Assembly (NCBI GenBank): GCA_045541875.1
Contig: JAZQJX010000099.1
Span: forward strand, 13,104-77,103
Length of the DNA stretch: 64,000 bases
Source: RGIG1828 sp045541875
GTDB lineage: Bacteria > Bacillota > Clostridia > UMGS1810
Direction of reading: 5' to 3'
Part shown: piece after piece, positions 17,910 to 27,061 of the stretch
How the letters are laid out: every line of letters begins with the position of its first letter
How positions within the stretch are numbered: the stretch's first letter is position 1
Translations under genes and position numbers: made by a program
The notes under the pieces: generated by a model
Seen by the model: the letters and a program-made list of their open reading frames with translations, nothing else
Told to the model about the DNA's origin: nothing
Database searches by the model: none

Positions 17910-19271
17910 TTACTGTGCTGCATAAAATGCCTTATAAGCCTTGTATGCCATATAGACATCTGCTTTACTTGAGATTTCATATGGAGCATGCATTGAAAGG
18001 AGAGGAACTCCGCAGTCAATGGTGTCAACATCAAGGTTTGCAATATACTGTGCAACTGTTCCTCCGCCGCCCTGGTCAACCTTTCCAAGTTCTGTCATCT
18101 GCCATGTGACATTTGCATCATTGAGGATTTTTCTCACCTTTGCAACAAACTCTGCACTTGCATCAGATGTTGAAGATTTTCCTCTTGCACCGGTAAATTT
18201 TGAAAATGCTACACCGCATCCGATGTATGCACTGTTAAGAGGTTCAGAAACACTTTTGTATGTCGGATCCATAGCACATGTAACATCAGAAGAAAGACAC
18301 ATTGAATTTGAAAATGCACATCTCAGCATATAATCATTATAATCCTTTTTCTGTTTTGTTAAAAGAAGTGCAACAAAATTTTCAAAGAATTTTGACTTCA
18401 TTCCCGTATTTCCTACAGATCCGATTTCTTCTTTGTCTGCTAAAAAGCAAATGCTTGTTTTTTCAGGAACATCAACTTCTGCAATTGCTCTGTATGCAGT
18501 GAATGCACAAACTCTGTCATCCTGTCCATATCCTGCTATCATTGAAGAATCGAATCCAAGGCTTCTTGCATTGAAGTTTGGAACAAGTTCAAGTTCTGCG
18601 CTTATAAGGTCTTCTTCGTCAATTTGATATTTATCTTTTAATATATCAATAACAGTTTGTTTGTATTTATCTTTTTCGCAGTCTGAAGGAATGGATCCTG
18701 CCACAACATTTAAATCTTCGCCTGTAAACGCTTTTGCAAGGGATTTTTCCATCTGGTCTGATGCAAGGTGGGGGAGAAGGTCAGAAATTGTGAAAATCGG
18801 ATCTGATTCTGCTTCACCGATGTTAACGTCAATAACTGTTCCGTCTTCCAAAACAACGACACCAATTAACGAAAGGGGAATTGCACACCACTGATATTTC
18901 TTGATTCCGCCATAGTAATGAGTTTTTAACATTGCAAGATTTGAGTCTTCGTAAAGAGGAATCTGCTTAAGGTCAAGTCTTGGACTATCAATGTGTGCTG
19001 CCACAAGATTAAATCCTTTTTCAATATCATCTTTTCCAATTACTGCAAGAACAATGTTTTTTCCTCTGTTAATCTTATACACTTTCATTCCCGGTTTAAG
19101 AATATTTACGCTGTCAATATCCTTGAATCCGGCATTTTCTGCCAGACGGCGTGTGTAATTTACGCAAAGTCTTTCGGTTTTTGATTCATTAAGGTATTTG
19201 ATATATCCATCGCAAAATCTGAATACAATTTTTTTGTCTTTTATGTTTTCCCACGCAATTTTATTTTCCAT
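17910..19271 (-). CDS. M18-family aminopeptidase (aspartyl aminopeptidase type)
   Basis: This 453-residue zinc aminopeptidase has the M18 metal and catalytic motifs: AAHIDSPRLDLK, FLADKEEIGSVGNTGM (Glu pair), TCAMDPTYKS, DQGGGGTVAQYIAN and a C-terminal DCGVPLLSMHAPYE with a His ligand. Such enzymes release N-terminal acidic or other residues from peptides in the cytoplasm as large oligomers. AAAGGAATG lies upstream of the ATG. It stands alone, convergent with the ROK gene and divergent from the esterase operon. Confidence 0.9.
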   Translation of the reverse strand: MENKIAWENIKDKKIVFRFCDGYIKYLNESKTERLCVNYTRRLAENAGFKDIDSVNILKPGMKVYKINRGKNIVLAVIGKDDIEKGFNLVAAHIDSPRLDLKQIPLYEDSNLAMLKTHYYGGIKKYQWCAIPLSLIGVVVLEDGTVIDVNIGEAESDPIFTISDLLPHLASDQMEKSLAKAFTGEDLNVVAGSIPSDCEKDKYKQTVIDILKDKYQIDEEDLISAELELVPNFNARSLGFDSSMIAGYGQDDRVCAFTAYRAIAEVDVPEKTSICFLADKEEIGSVGNTGMKSKFFENFVALLLTKQKKDYNDYMLRCAFSNSMCLSSDVTCAMDPTYKSVSEPLNSAYIGCGVAFSKFTGARGKSSTSDASAEFVAKVRKILNDANVTWQMTELGKVDQGGGGTVAQYIANLDVDTIDCGVPLLSMHAPYEISSKADVYMAYKAYKAFYAAQ

Positions 19272-19355
19272 AATGTATTACATTCCTTTCTGAATAAAAA
19301 TCACAACCATATTTAATATATTTTAATACAAAATGAGAAAAATTACAAGTATCTC

Positions 19356-19384
19356 TTGAATTTATTCTGTTTTTAATATATTAT
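19356..19384 (+). promoter_or_regulatory. Predicted promoter of the six-gene unit 19432-25929
   Basis: TTGAAT, 17-bp spacer, TATTAT. Start codon 47 bases downstream, ribosome site AAGGAGAA. Confidence 0.4.
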
Positions 19385-19431
19385 ATTCAGGTAAGATATA
19401 TATTTATTTTAAACATTAAGGAGAAAGTTAG

Positions 19432-20238
19432 ATGATAAATAGAATAATTCATCTAAGGGATGATGATCCTGAAATTTTTCTTGAAACATTTATCCCTGAT
19501 TCACTCAAACGTACAAAAAAAGCCATACTGGTAATTCCCGGAGGCGGATATGGAGGGATTTGTGATGACAGAGAGGGTGAGCCCATTGCTCTTGCATTTT
19601 TGGCACAAGGGTTTGCAGCCTTTGTACTTCATTACACAACAGGCAGAAAAAGGCCATATCCTGCGCAACTCATAGAAGCATCCCTGGCTATGAAACATAT
19701 AAAAGACAATAGTGAAGAATATGGAATAGATCCTGAAAATATTTTTGTTACAGGATTTTCTGCCGGCGGACATTTGTCTGCGTGCCTTGGTACAATGTGG
19801 CATAGGGAAGAAATATATGAAAGCATTGATATGCCCTTTGGTTACAATAAACCCAAAGGAATTGTACTTTGTTATCCTGTGATATCAGCAGATGAAAGAA
19901 TCCGTAATTTCGGAAGTTTTCAAAATCTTTTGTGTGACGATAATCCGGATAAAAAACTTCTTGATTATGTCAGTGTTGAAAAATGGGTTGATGATAAAAG
20001 TGTTCCCTGTTTTATTATGCACACATCAAATGATCAGATGGTAAATGTGGGAAATGCACTTGTCATGGCAAATGCATATGCAAAAAAAGGAATGACCTTT
20101 GAACTTCACATCTATCCCGACGCACCTCACGGTGTTGCGCTTGGAAATGAAGTAACGGAATGTGGCAACAAAAAATGGAAGAACGACTCGATTGCAAAAT
20201 GGGTTGAAAATGCTGTGTTCTGGATTGATAATATATAA
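19432..20238 (+). CDS. Alpha/beta-hydrolase esterase (BD-FAE / acetyl-xylan-esterase type)
   Basis: A 268-residue alpha/beta hydrolase: the oxyanion loop is ILVIPGGGYGG, the nucleophile elbow FVTGFSAGGHLSA (GxSxG) lies near residue 108, the acid is probably in MHTSNDQMVNVGN and the catalytic His in DAPHGVALG. This subgroup of cytoplasmic esterases removes acetyl or feruloyl groups from oligosaccharides. It starts a closely spaced unit with two membrane transporters, which suggests uptake and deacylation of an acylated substrate, although this is inference. Confidence 0.85.
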   Translation: MINRIIHLRDDDPEIFLETFIPDSLKRTKKAILVIPGGGYGGICDDREGEPIALAFLAQGFAAFVLHYTTGRKRPYPAQLIEASLAMKHIKDNSEEYGIDPENIFVTGFSAGGHLSACLGTMWHREEIYESIDMPFGYNKPKGIVLCYPVISADERIRNFGSFQNLLCDDNPDKKLLDYVSVEKWVDDKSVPCFIMHTSNDQMVNVGNALVMANAYAKKGMTFELHIYPDAPHGVALGNEVTECGNKKWKNDSIAKWVENAVFWIDNI

Positions 20239-20259
20239 ATGTGAGAAGGAAAATCAATT

Positions 20260-21576
20260 ATGAAAAAAGGTAATATTTGGGCGCTTTTGCCTATCGGAGT
20301 ATTTTTGGTCTTATATCTTGGACTCGGAATAACATTTGAATACATACTTTCCGTGCCAATGGGTTTTTATAATATACCCATAGTTGTTGCTTTTATGGTT
20401 GCTCTTTTGGTGGCATGTCTTCAGAACAAAAAGTTAAAGTTTGATGAAAAACTTTCTGTTATGGGTGAAGGAATAGGGGATAAAAACATTGTAACAATGA
20501 TTCTCATATTTTTGACTGCAGGTGTTTTCGTTGGTGTTGTCGGAAGATCAAGTGCAGAAAGTGTTGCATACTTTATGCTTTCTGTAATTCCGCCAAGATA
20601 TGCAGTTGCGGTGCTCTTTATTGTCGGATGTTTTGTTTCTGTTGCCATGGGAACATCTGTCGGAACAATAACTTTGATAACGCCTATCGCTGTAGCAGTT
20701 TCCAAGGCATCGGGATTTGATATGGCTCTTTGTGTGGCATCGGTTATAGGCGGTGCAATGTTTGGTGATAATCTTTCCTTCATTTCTGATACAACCATAG
20801 CGGCGTGCAACGGACAGGGATGTGAAATGAAAGATAAATTCAAAGAGAATTTTCTTATAGCACTTCCTGCGGCAATTGTAACTGTTGTTGTGATTGTAGC
20901 GATGTCATTTGGAACAGAAATCACCAGTGAAATAAAAGAAGAATATAATCTCATACAGATAATTCCCTACATACTTGTTCTCATTGGCGGCATTTTCGGC
21001 ATAAACGTTTTTGTCGTACTTCTCATAGGCATAGTGTCAGGTTCTTTAATACAGATTTTGACAAATTCTGTTAGTGCCATAGACTTAATTTCAAATATGG
21101 GAACAGGTGCAAGTGGAATGTTTGAGACGATAGTTGTAACCCTTCTTGTGTCTGCAATATGCGCACTTGTAAGGCGTTTCGGCGGATTTGATGCTCTTTT
21201 GTATGGCATTAAAAAGGTTTTCAAAGGAAAAAGGGGCGGTCAGATAGGTATGGGTGCCTTAGTAGGAGTTATGGACATTGCAACTGCAAATAACACAGTT
21301 GCAATTGTTATGGCAAACCCCATTGCAAAAGAGATTGCATCAGACTATGGAATTTCCTCTAAAAAGGCTGCATCAATTCTTGATACATTTTCATGCTTTT
21401 TCCAGGGCGTGATTCCCTATGGTGCACAGATGCTCGTTGCAATTTCAGCGGTAACAGGTCTTGGCGGTGAAATTTCTGCTCTTGAAATTATTCCCAAACT
21501 GTTTTATCCATACCTTTTAGTACTTAGTGCAATTATCTTTATTATCTTTACACCATCCAAAGAAAAGAATAACTGA
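20260..21576 (+). CDS. NhaC-type Na+/H+ antiporter family protein
   Basis: A polytopic membrane protein of 438 residues with about 11 hydrophobic segments and motifs of the NhaC superfamily: MGTSVGTITLITPIAVAVS, GGAMFGDNLSFISDTTIAA (the conserved D-N/SD-T block) and a second half-repeat with GVMDIATANNTVAIVMANP. It exchanges Na+ for protons, or in some members amino acids, across the cytoplasmic membrane. It follows the esterase gene by 21 bases and precedes an AEC transporter by 15, so all three are probably co-transcribed. Confidence 0.85.
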   Translation: MKKGNIWALLPIGVFLVLYLGLGITFEYILSVPMGFYNIPIVVAFMVALLVACLQNKKLKFDEKLSVMGEGIGDKNIVTMILIFLTAGVFVGVVGRSSAESVAYFMLSVIPPRYAVAVLFIVGCFVSVAMGTSVGTITLITPIAVAVSKASGFDMALCVASVIGGAMFGDNLSFISDTTIAACNGQGCEMKDKFKENFLIALPAAIVTVVVIVAMSFGTEITSEIKEEYNLIQIIPYILVLIGGIFGINVFVVLLIGIVSGSLIQILTNSVSAIDLISNMGTGASGMFETIVVTLLVSAICALVRRFGGFDALLYGIKKVFKGKRGGQIGMGALVGVMDIATANNTVAIVMANPIAKEIASDYGISSKKAASILDTFSCFFQGVIPYGAQMLVAISAVTGLGGEISALEIIPKLFYPYLLVLSAIIFIIFTPSKEKNN

Positions 21577-21591
21577 TTTAGGAGAGTAAAA

Positions 21592-22536
21592 ATGGAAAGT
21601 TTAAAATTATCAACAGAAGCGATTCTGCCAATATTTTTAATGATGCTCATAGGCTACGTCATAAAGTGTTTTAAAATGGCGGACAAAAAAAGCATGGATG
21701 TCCTGAATCGAATCGTGTTCAAGATATTTTTGCCTGTTCTTTTGTTTGATAATATTTACAATACAAATACCGGAAACTTTTTTGACTGGAAACTCATAGT
21801 ATTCACAACCGTGGGAGTTCTTGCAGTATTTGTCGTGGGCTATTTTGCTGTTATTCATCTTACAGACAGAGATTCATCAAGAGGGGTAATACTTCAGGGA
21901 TTTTTCCGCGGAAACTTTGCAATTCTCGGACTTCCTATAGTAAATTATATCTGCGGTGAAAATTCAGGTGCAACAGCGGCACTTATGGTTGCATATGTGA
22001 TACCCGTATTCAATGTCCTTGCAGTAATTGCACTTGAAAGATTCAGGGACGGAAGTGAAAAAACAAGTTTTTTGAAAGTTTTAAAGGGTATTGTGCTCAA
22101 TCCGCTTATTATAGGGTGCATAATCGGAACGGTATTTTTCGCATTTGGAATAAAACTTCCCAAAGTCATAGAAAAACCCATAGGTGATATTGCCTCTGCC
22201 GCAACACCTCTTGCCATAATCGGACTTGGTTTTGATTTTGATTTCTCTCTTCTTAAAGGTTATGCAAGAGAGAACTTAATTGTAACCCTCGGAAGACTTG
22301 TAATAATTCCGCTTGTTATGATGCCCCTTGCAGTATATTTTGGCTTTTCCGGCGAGGCTCTTGCGTGTTTGCTTGTTGTTTTTGGTTCGCCTGTGGCTGT
22401 TTCATCTTTTGCAATGTCTCAGCAAATGGGTGGAGATGAAAAACTTTGTGCTCAGATTATTGTGCTTACATCTGCACTTTGCCTTCTGACACTTTTTGTG
22501 TGGATATATGTGCTAAGTTCTCTTGGACTTTTTTAA
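21592..22536 (+). CDS. AEC-family (auxin efflux carrier-like) transporter
   Basis: A 314-residue membrane protein with ten predicted transmembrane segments in the two-half AEC architecture: ILPIFLMMLIGYVIK at the N-terminus, GFFRGNFAILGLPIVNYICG in the first crossover region and VFGSPVAVSSFAMSQQMGGD in the second. AEC proteins export or take up organic acids such as malate. The substrate is unknown. Ribosome site TAGGAGAG. Spacing to its neighbours (15 and 30 bases) places it in the esterase-antiporter operon. Confidence 0.88.
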   Translation: MESLKLSTEAILPIFLMMLIGYVIKCFKMADKKSMDVLNRIVFKIFLPVLLFDNIYNTNTGNFFDWKLIVFTTVGVLAVFVVGYFAVIHLTDRDSSRGVILQGFFRGNFAILGLPIVNYICGENSGATAALMVAYVIPVFNVLAVIALERFRDGSEKTSFLKVLKGIVLNPLIIGCIIGTVFFAFGIKLPKVIEKPIGDIASAATPLAIIGLGFDFDFSLLKGYARENLIVTLGRLVIIPLVMMPLAVYFGFSGEALACLLVVFGSPVAVSSFAMSQQMGGDEKLCAQIIVLTSALCLLTLFVWIYVLSSLGLF

Positions 22537-22566
22537 AACGCCAAAATGATTGGAGAAAATTGACGT

Positions 22567-23298
22567 ATGAAAGAGAAAATATATACCATACCCATCAATG
22601 AAGCCTTTGAAAGTGAAAGTTTTTGTCCTTTTTGTTCAATTCTTTCAAATCTTGAAAAAGAAGCAATCACCTATACTGTCGGCCCCGCAATGATGGAACC
22701 TGATTTCAGAATAATTACAAATGAAAAAGGTTTTTGCAAAAAGCATATGAGAGAACTTTGTTCAAAAAGCAAAGCCCTGCCTCTGTCTCTTGTTTTCAAA
22801 ACCCATCTTGATTCAGTATCTGATATCTTTGAAAATGTGTGTAATGAAGATGCAAAGAAACGTCAAAAAATAAAAGGCAGAGAAAAGTTTACTCAGGATA
22901 TGAAAAAGCTTAAAAATTCATGTGCTGTCTGTGATAGGGTTAATCATACATTTGAACGCTACATTGAAACATTTGTATATATGCTGAAAAAAGAAGATGG
23001 ATTCTTGGAAAAAGTTTTAAAAAGTGACGGGTTCTGCATAGAGCATTTTTCCATGATTGCATCTTTTGCAAGAGATAATATGTCCGAGTCGGAATATGAA
23101 AAACTATTTATCCCGCTGATAAATTTACAAAGAGAGCGAATTGATAAGTACAGAAAATACATAAAGAATTTTTCCGAAAGTTTTGATTATCGCAACATTG
23201 GAAAAGAAATTGATGCACCCAAAGATGTACTTTTGAAAGCGGGATTTTTGCAAAATGGAGTTTTTACACCAAAAGCCAAAGACCTTGAAGATATATAA
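22567..23298 (+). CDS. DUF6062-family protein with paired Cys/His motifs
   Basis: The 243-residue soluble protein carries two internally similar halves: CPFCSI then GFCKKHMREL in the first, CAVCDRV then GFCIEHFSMI in the second. This CxxC...CxxH duplication, repeated about 115 residues apart, is typical of the DUF6062 family of Clostridia, of unknown function. A metal or iron-sulfur role is possible from the Cys/His pattern but unproven. TGGAGAAAATTGACGT precedes ATG22567. It lies directly upstream of a prenyl-transferase gene. Confidence 0.75.
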   Translation: MKEKIYTIPINEAFESESFCPFCSILSNLEKEAITYTVGPAMMEPDFRIITNEKGFCKKHMRELCSKSKALPLSLVFKTHLDSVSDIFENVCNEDAKKRQKIKGREKFTQDMKKLKNSCAVCDRVNHTFERYIETFVYMLKKEDGFLEKVLKSDGFCIEHFSMIASFARDNMSESEYEKLFIPLINLQRERIDKYRKYIKNFSESFDYRNIGKEIDAPKDVLLKAGFLQNGVFTPKAKDLEDI

Positions 23299-23312
23299 CA
23301 GGAGAGATTATT

Positions 23313-24197
23313 GTGGATTTTAAAAAAGAATTAAACCTTCGCACTGAAGAAATAAACAAGATTTTAGATGAGTATATGCCAAAGACTGACGGAAAGCAGA
23401 AAACTGTCATTGATGCAATGAACTATAGCATAAGTGCAGGCGGAAAACGTCTTCGCCCAATGCTTATGTATGAAACATATAAACTTTTTGGCGGAGAGGG
23501 TGATGTTATAAAACCCTTTATGGCAGCAATGGAAATGATTCATACATATTCGCTTGTTCACGATGACCTTCCTGCAATGGATAATGATGAATACAGACGC
23601 GGAAAAAAAACAACCCACGCAGTATATGGAGAAACTATGGGGATTTTAGCAGGGGATGCACTTTTGAATTACGCATTTGAAACTGCCGCATCTTCGTTTG
23701 ACATACTTTTTGAACCAAAAGTTGCAAAGGCACTGAAAATTCTTTCTGAAAAAGCAGGAATATACGGAATGATTGGTGGTCAGGTTGTAGACATAGAATC
23801 TGAAGGAAAAAAAGTAGATATAGACACTGTTGAATTTATTCACACCTTAAAATGCGGAGCACTCATTGAAGCATCCATGCAAATAGGAGCTATACTTGCA
23901 GGGGTTGATGCTGATGCCGAGAAAAAAATTGCATCAGCAGGAGCGGATATCGGTTTTGCATTCCAGATTCAGGATGACATTTTGGATGTTACAAGCACAA
24001 CCGAAATTCTCGGAAAACCCGTCGGAAGTGATGACAAAAATGAAAAGTCAACGTACGTATCTCTCAAAGGAATTGATAAAGCGAAAGAAGATGTGAAGAT
24101 ACTTTCCGAAAGAGCAATCAATACCATATCTTCATTTGATAACAGAAATGAATTTTTGGAAGAACTTGTAAAAATGCTTATAAAAAGAGAAAAATAA
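23313..24197 (+). CDS. ispA: Polyprenyl synthetase (farnesyl/geranylgeranyl diphosphate synthase)
   Basis: A GTG start follows CAGGAGAG. The 294-residue all-helical enzyme shows both Asp-rich motifs: SLVHDDLPAMDNDEYRRGK (first DDxxxxD) and AFQIQDDILDVTS (second), plus GGKRLRPML near residue 45 and GQVVDIESEGK. It condenses isopentenyl diphosphate with allylic diphosphates to give C15 or C20 products for undecaprenyl, quinone or carotenoid synthesis. The usual Firmicutes neighbours xseA, xseB and dxs are absent; instead it lies between DUF6062 and heparinase genes. Confidence 0.9.
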   Translation: MDFKKELNLRTEEINKILDEYMPKTDGKQKTVIDAMNYSISAGGKRLRPMLMYETYKLFGGEGDVIKPFMAAMEMIHTYSLVHDDLPAMDNDEYRRGKKTTHAVYGETMGILAGDALLNYAFETAASSFDILFEPKVAKALKILSEKAGIYGMIGGQVVDIESEGKKVDIDTVEFIHTLKCGALIEASMQIGAILAGVDADAEKKIASAGADIGFAFQIQDDILDVTSTTEILGKPVGSDDKNEKSTYVSLKGIDKAKEDVKILSERAINTISSFDNRNEFLEELVKMLIKREK

Positions 24198-24237
24198 AAC
24201 TGAATATATTATAGGTCAATCAAAGGGGTATTTTAAT

Positions 24238-25929
24238 ATGAAAAGGTATTACGGTGTTGACTTTGAGTTTCAAAGAGAAAAATTATTAAACAGTGAAAAG
24301 GCACGTTTTATGATTGATGATGTAATAAACGGTGCAGATGAAGTTCTTGAAAAAGAATATCCCGCGCTGAAAATTAGTGATTATATGCTTTTTCAGAAAA
24401 ACGGTAACAGAGTGGTGTTTCAAAGAAAGTACTTTGAGCGTCGTAATGACTGTGCGCGCATTTCCTATGCATACTGGCTCACACGGGATGATAGATATTT
24501 TGATAAACTGATTGACTTGATATTTATGATATGCGATGAATATTCCTGGTGCGTTCCTGCCCACACAGAACTCAGCGTGAGTAATCCTTCTGTTGAGATG
24601 ATAATTGAAACTGTGGATTTGTTTTCTGCAGAAACAGCAAGACTTTTAACCGATATTACAGCATCAATTGGAGAATGTCTGCCATCATATGTGTTGGAAA
24701 GAGTAGAATATGAACTCAGACGAAGAATTTTTATTCCGACGATAAAACACAGGTTCTATTGGTTTGATGTAAAAAACAACTGGGCATCTGTATGTGCAGG
24801 TAGTGTTGGAGTAGCATTGTTGCATTTTGGCACGGATGATGAAAAAGAAAAGATTCTGCCAATAATCTATAATTGTATGGAAAACTTTCTGAATGGATAC
24901 GGAAAAGACGGATGTTGTACAGAAGGAATGTCATACTGGAATTATGGTTTTGGATATTTTGTGATTTTTGCAAAAGCAATCCTTGACTATACAGATGGTA
25001 GAGTTAATTATTTTGAAAGAGATCTTGTAAAGAAAATCGCCCATTTTCCTCAAAATGTTAGAATGGGTAGTGAAAAAGTTGTCTGTTTTTCGGATGCTGT
25101 CCATAATTTCACTTTCAGTCCCGGACTTATGAGTTATCTTAAATCTGTATATGATGATGTTATATTGCCTGATCTTTCATTTGCAGTTTTACAGGGTAAT
25201 GTGTATTCTATAAAAGAACTTTTGTGGTTTGACTGTGACTATACAGAAGATGAACAAAAAGATTGTGTAACATATTATGAAGACGCAAAATGGTACATAA
25301 ATCAGGGTGAAAGGTTCTCCTTTGCCGCAAAAGGAGGTCACAACAATGAATTTCACAATCATAATGATATCGGAAGTTTTATGATAGTGAAAAAGGATAA
25401 TAAAATTCCACTGGATGACCTTGGAAGAGGAGTGTATAATAAATTCACATTTATGGCTGAACACAGATATGAGATGCTTGTGAATTCTTCACGCGGGCAT
25501 TCAGTTCCGATAATAAACGGACAGTATCAGCGTGAAGGAGAAGAGTTCTTTGCCGACAACGTCTCGCATAGTGACAGCCATTTTGAACTTGATATTGAAA
25601 ATGCATATGAAAAAGGACTCGTCAAAAAAATTCACAGAAGATTTGACATTGGTGATGATTTTGTGAAGTTTTCAGACACATTCACATATTCAGATAAAAC
25701 CGAATCAATTATTGAAAGAATGATAAGTCAGATAAAGCCAGAAGTGTCCGATGGATGTGTTATGATAGATGAAACAAAGATTTTGTTTGACTCTGAAAGA
25801 TACACCGTGTCAATAGGTTTTGAGGATTACAGAAACATAGGCGATAACGGAGAGGAAAGAGCATATCTTATTGATTTTGTACCTGTAGATAAAAAAGAAA
25901 CGAAGTTTGTTTTTGAGATAAAAATATGA
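24238..25929 (+). CDS. Heparinase II/III family polysaccharide lyase-like protein
   Basis: The 563-residue protein has the heparinase II/III layout: an N-terminal alpha-barrel (about 1-340, with the conserved NNWASVCAGSVGVALL stretch) and a beta-sandwich starting near residue 355, which contains FAAKGGHNNEFHNHNDIGSF, the family's His/Asn-rich catalytic signature. No signal peptide is seen, so it probably acts on imported unsaturated or uronic-acid oligosaccharides. It ends the esterase-transporter operon, just before a strong terminator. Together with the partial lyase at the window start it indicates acidic glycan use. Confidence 0.85.
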   Translation: MKRYYGVDFEFQREKLLNSEKARFMIDDVINGADEVLEKEYPALKISDYMLFQKNGNRVVFQRKYFERRNDCARISYAYWLTRDDRYFDKLIDLIFMICDEYSWCVPAHTELSVSNPSVEMIIETVDLFSAETARLLTDITASIGECLPSYVLERVEYELRRRIFIPTIKHRFYWFDVKNNWASVCAGSVGVALLHFGTDDEKEKILPIIYNCMENFLNGYGKDGCCTEGMSYWNYGFGYFVIFAKAILDYTDGRVNYFERDLVKKIAHFPQNVRMGSEKVVCFSDAVHNFTFSPGLMSYLKSVYDDVILPDLSFAVLQGNVYSIKELLWFDCDYTEDEQKDCVTYYEDAKWYINQGERFSFAAKGGHNNEFHNHNDIGSFMIVKKDNKIPLDDLGRGVYNKFTFMAEHRYEMLVNSSRGHSVPIINGQYQREGEEFFADNVSHSDSHFELDIENAYEKGLVKKIHRRFDIGDDFVKFSDTFTYSDKTESIIERMISQIKPEVSDGCVMIDETKILFDSERYTVSIGFEDYRNIGDNGEERAYLIDFVPVDKKETKFVFEIKI

Positions 25930-25934
25930 ATAAT

Positions 25935-25977
25935 AAAAGGATGCAAAATGCAGATGAACTGTATTTTGCATCCTTTT
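25935..25977. terminator. Bidirectional intrinsic terminator
   Basis: AAAAGGATGCAAAAT (25935-25949) pairs with ATTTTGCATCCTTTT (25963-25977); CAG/CTG extend the stem. It closes the unit ending with the heparinase and the small convergent gene. Confidence 0.9.
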
Positions 25978-25987
25978 GCAGTTTATG

Positions 25988-26197
25988 TTAAAGTTCAAAA
26001 TCCTCTTTCCTGAACTTATCAAACAACATTTTTTTCTTGGGTTTGTATTTATATATATCATATTTGAATTTTTTGCAAGTGTCATCTTTTTCGGTTTCTT
26101 CATTCTTTATCATACACATAAAAACATCATTTTCTGTATCATGATGTCCGTATTGACATAATCTGCAATTGCCGTCTTTGTTTCCTTTAATGTACAT
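25988..26197 (-). CDS. Small conserved-type cysteine-rich protein, unknown function
   Basis: A 69-residue product starting MYIKGNKDGNCRLC, with a CRLCQYG motif, then VFMCMIK and DTCKKFKYD: four cysteines spaced like a small zinc knuckle, followed by a Lys-rich tail. The start at 26197 is chosen because AGAGGTG lies 6-7 bases upstream; the longer frame to 26245 has no ribosome site. The opposing reading frame on the plus strand lacks a start signal. It is probably monocistronic and convergent with the heparinase operon. Confidence 0.6.
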   Translation of the reverse strand: MYIKGNKDGNCRLCQYGHHDTENDVFMCMIKNEETEKDDTCKKFKYDIYKYKPKKKMLFDKFRKEDFEL

Positions 26198-26277
26198 TTT
26201 TTTCACCTCTTTTGAAATTTTATCACGATTTATATAAAAAGTCAAAACAATTAGTTATAAAATTGTGTAAAAAACAG

Positions 26278-26306
26278 TTGTAATTTTTTGAAAAAGAATA
26301 TATAAT
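26278..26306 (+). promoter_or_regulatory. Predicted SigA promoter of the cysE-cysS operon
   Basis: TTGTAA, 17-bp spacer, TATAAT. No T-box or other riboswitch is recognised in the roughly 55-base leader. Confidence 0.5.
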
Positions 26307-26365
26307 AATATATGTATGTCATTATGGGTAAAATTGTGTCTGAATGACAGATTGGAGATTAGCAT

Positions 26366-27061
26366 ATGATTGCTTTATACATATTACTCGGAGTCGTTTG
26401 CCTGTACTTTTTGGTTTTCACAATTTTTGCATCGGCAAATATATCAAATATAATGGGAAGAGACCCTGCGGCAAGAAATCCTCTTGAGATTTTCTTTCTC
26501 TATCCCGGTGTACATGCTGTGTCAAATCACCGAATTGCTCACTTTTTTTACAAGATTAAACTTTTCTTTATTGCAAGGTGTATATCTCAGGTTTCAAGAT
26601 TTTTCACAGGTATTGAAATCCATCCCGGTGCAAAAATCGGAAAAGGGCTTTTCATTGATCACGGTATGGGGGTTATCATAGGAGAAACAACCATAATAGG
26701 TGATAACTGCACCATATATCAGAATGTTACCCTTGGTGGAACAGGTAAGGACAAGGGCAAACGTCATCCCACAATCGGTTCAAACGTAATGATAGGAAGC
26801 GGTGCCAAAGTCCTGGGACCTTTCACCGTTGGAGACAATTCAAAAATTGCCGCAAATGCGGTTGTACTTTCAGAAGTTCCGCCAAACAGTACTTGTGTAG
26901 GTGTTCCGGCAAGAGTTGTCAGAATCAACAATAAAAAAGTCGGCGAAGAACTTGATCAGATTCACATTCCCGACCCTGTCAGTCAGGAACTTTGCAGAAT
27001 GCAGATAAAGATTGAAGAATTAACAAAAAAGATAGAAAAACTGGAGGATAAGAAACAATGA
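26366..27061 (+). CDS. cysE: Serine O-acetyltransferase, with N-terminal membrane helix
   Basis: It makes O-acetylserine from serine and acetyl-CoA for cysteine synthesis. The core is textbook: RDPAARNPLEIFFLYPG, HRIAHFFYK, GIEIHPGAKIGKGLFIDHG, the catalytic VIIGETTIIGDNCTIYQNV region, LGGTGKDKGKRHPTIG and left-handed hexapeptide repeats to about residue 190, then a coiled C-terminal tail (EELTKKIEKLEDKK). The odd part is the first 25 residues, a hydrophobic helix (IALYILLGVVCLYFLVFTIF) in place of the soluble N-terminal segment of B. subtilis CysE, so this enzyme may be membrane-anchored. It overlaps cysS by 4 bases (ATGA). Confidence 0.9.
   Translation: MIALYILLGVVCLYFLVFTIFASANISNIMGRDPAARNPLEIFFLYPGVHAVSNHRIAHFFYKIKLFFIARCISQVSRFFTGIEIHPGAKIGKGLFIDHGMGVIIGETTIIGDNCTIYQNVTLGGTGKDKGKRHPTIGSNVMIGSGAKVLGPFTVGDNSKIAANAVVLSEVPPNSTCVGVPARVVRINNKKVGEELDQIHIPDPVSQELCRMQIKIEELTKKIEKLEDKKQ

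Noticed and set aside
20421..20954. 177-codon open frame antisense to the NhaC antiporter gene
   Set aside because: Hydrophobic mirror of a membrane-protein gene; no family features, no start signal.
25976..26161. Plus-strand frame opposite the small cysteine-rich gene
   Set aside because: Its translation is a run of Phe and Ile without a ribosome site, whereas the minus strand has AGAGGTG and a paired-Cys protein.
26246..26365. Possible T-box or cysteine-related riboswitch before cysE-cysS
   Set aside because: The leader after the predicted promoter is only about 55 bases and has neither a T-box sequence nor a terminator/antiterminator pair.
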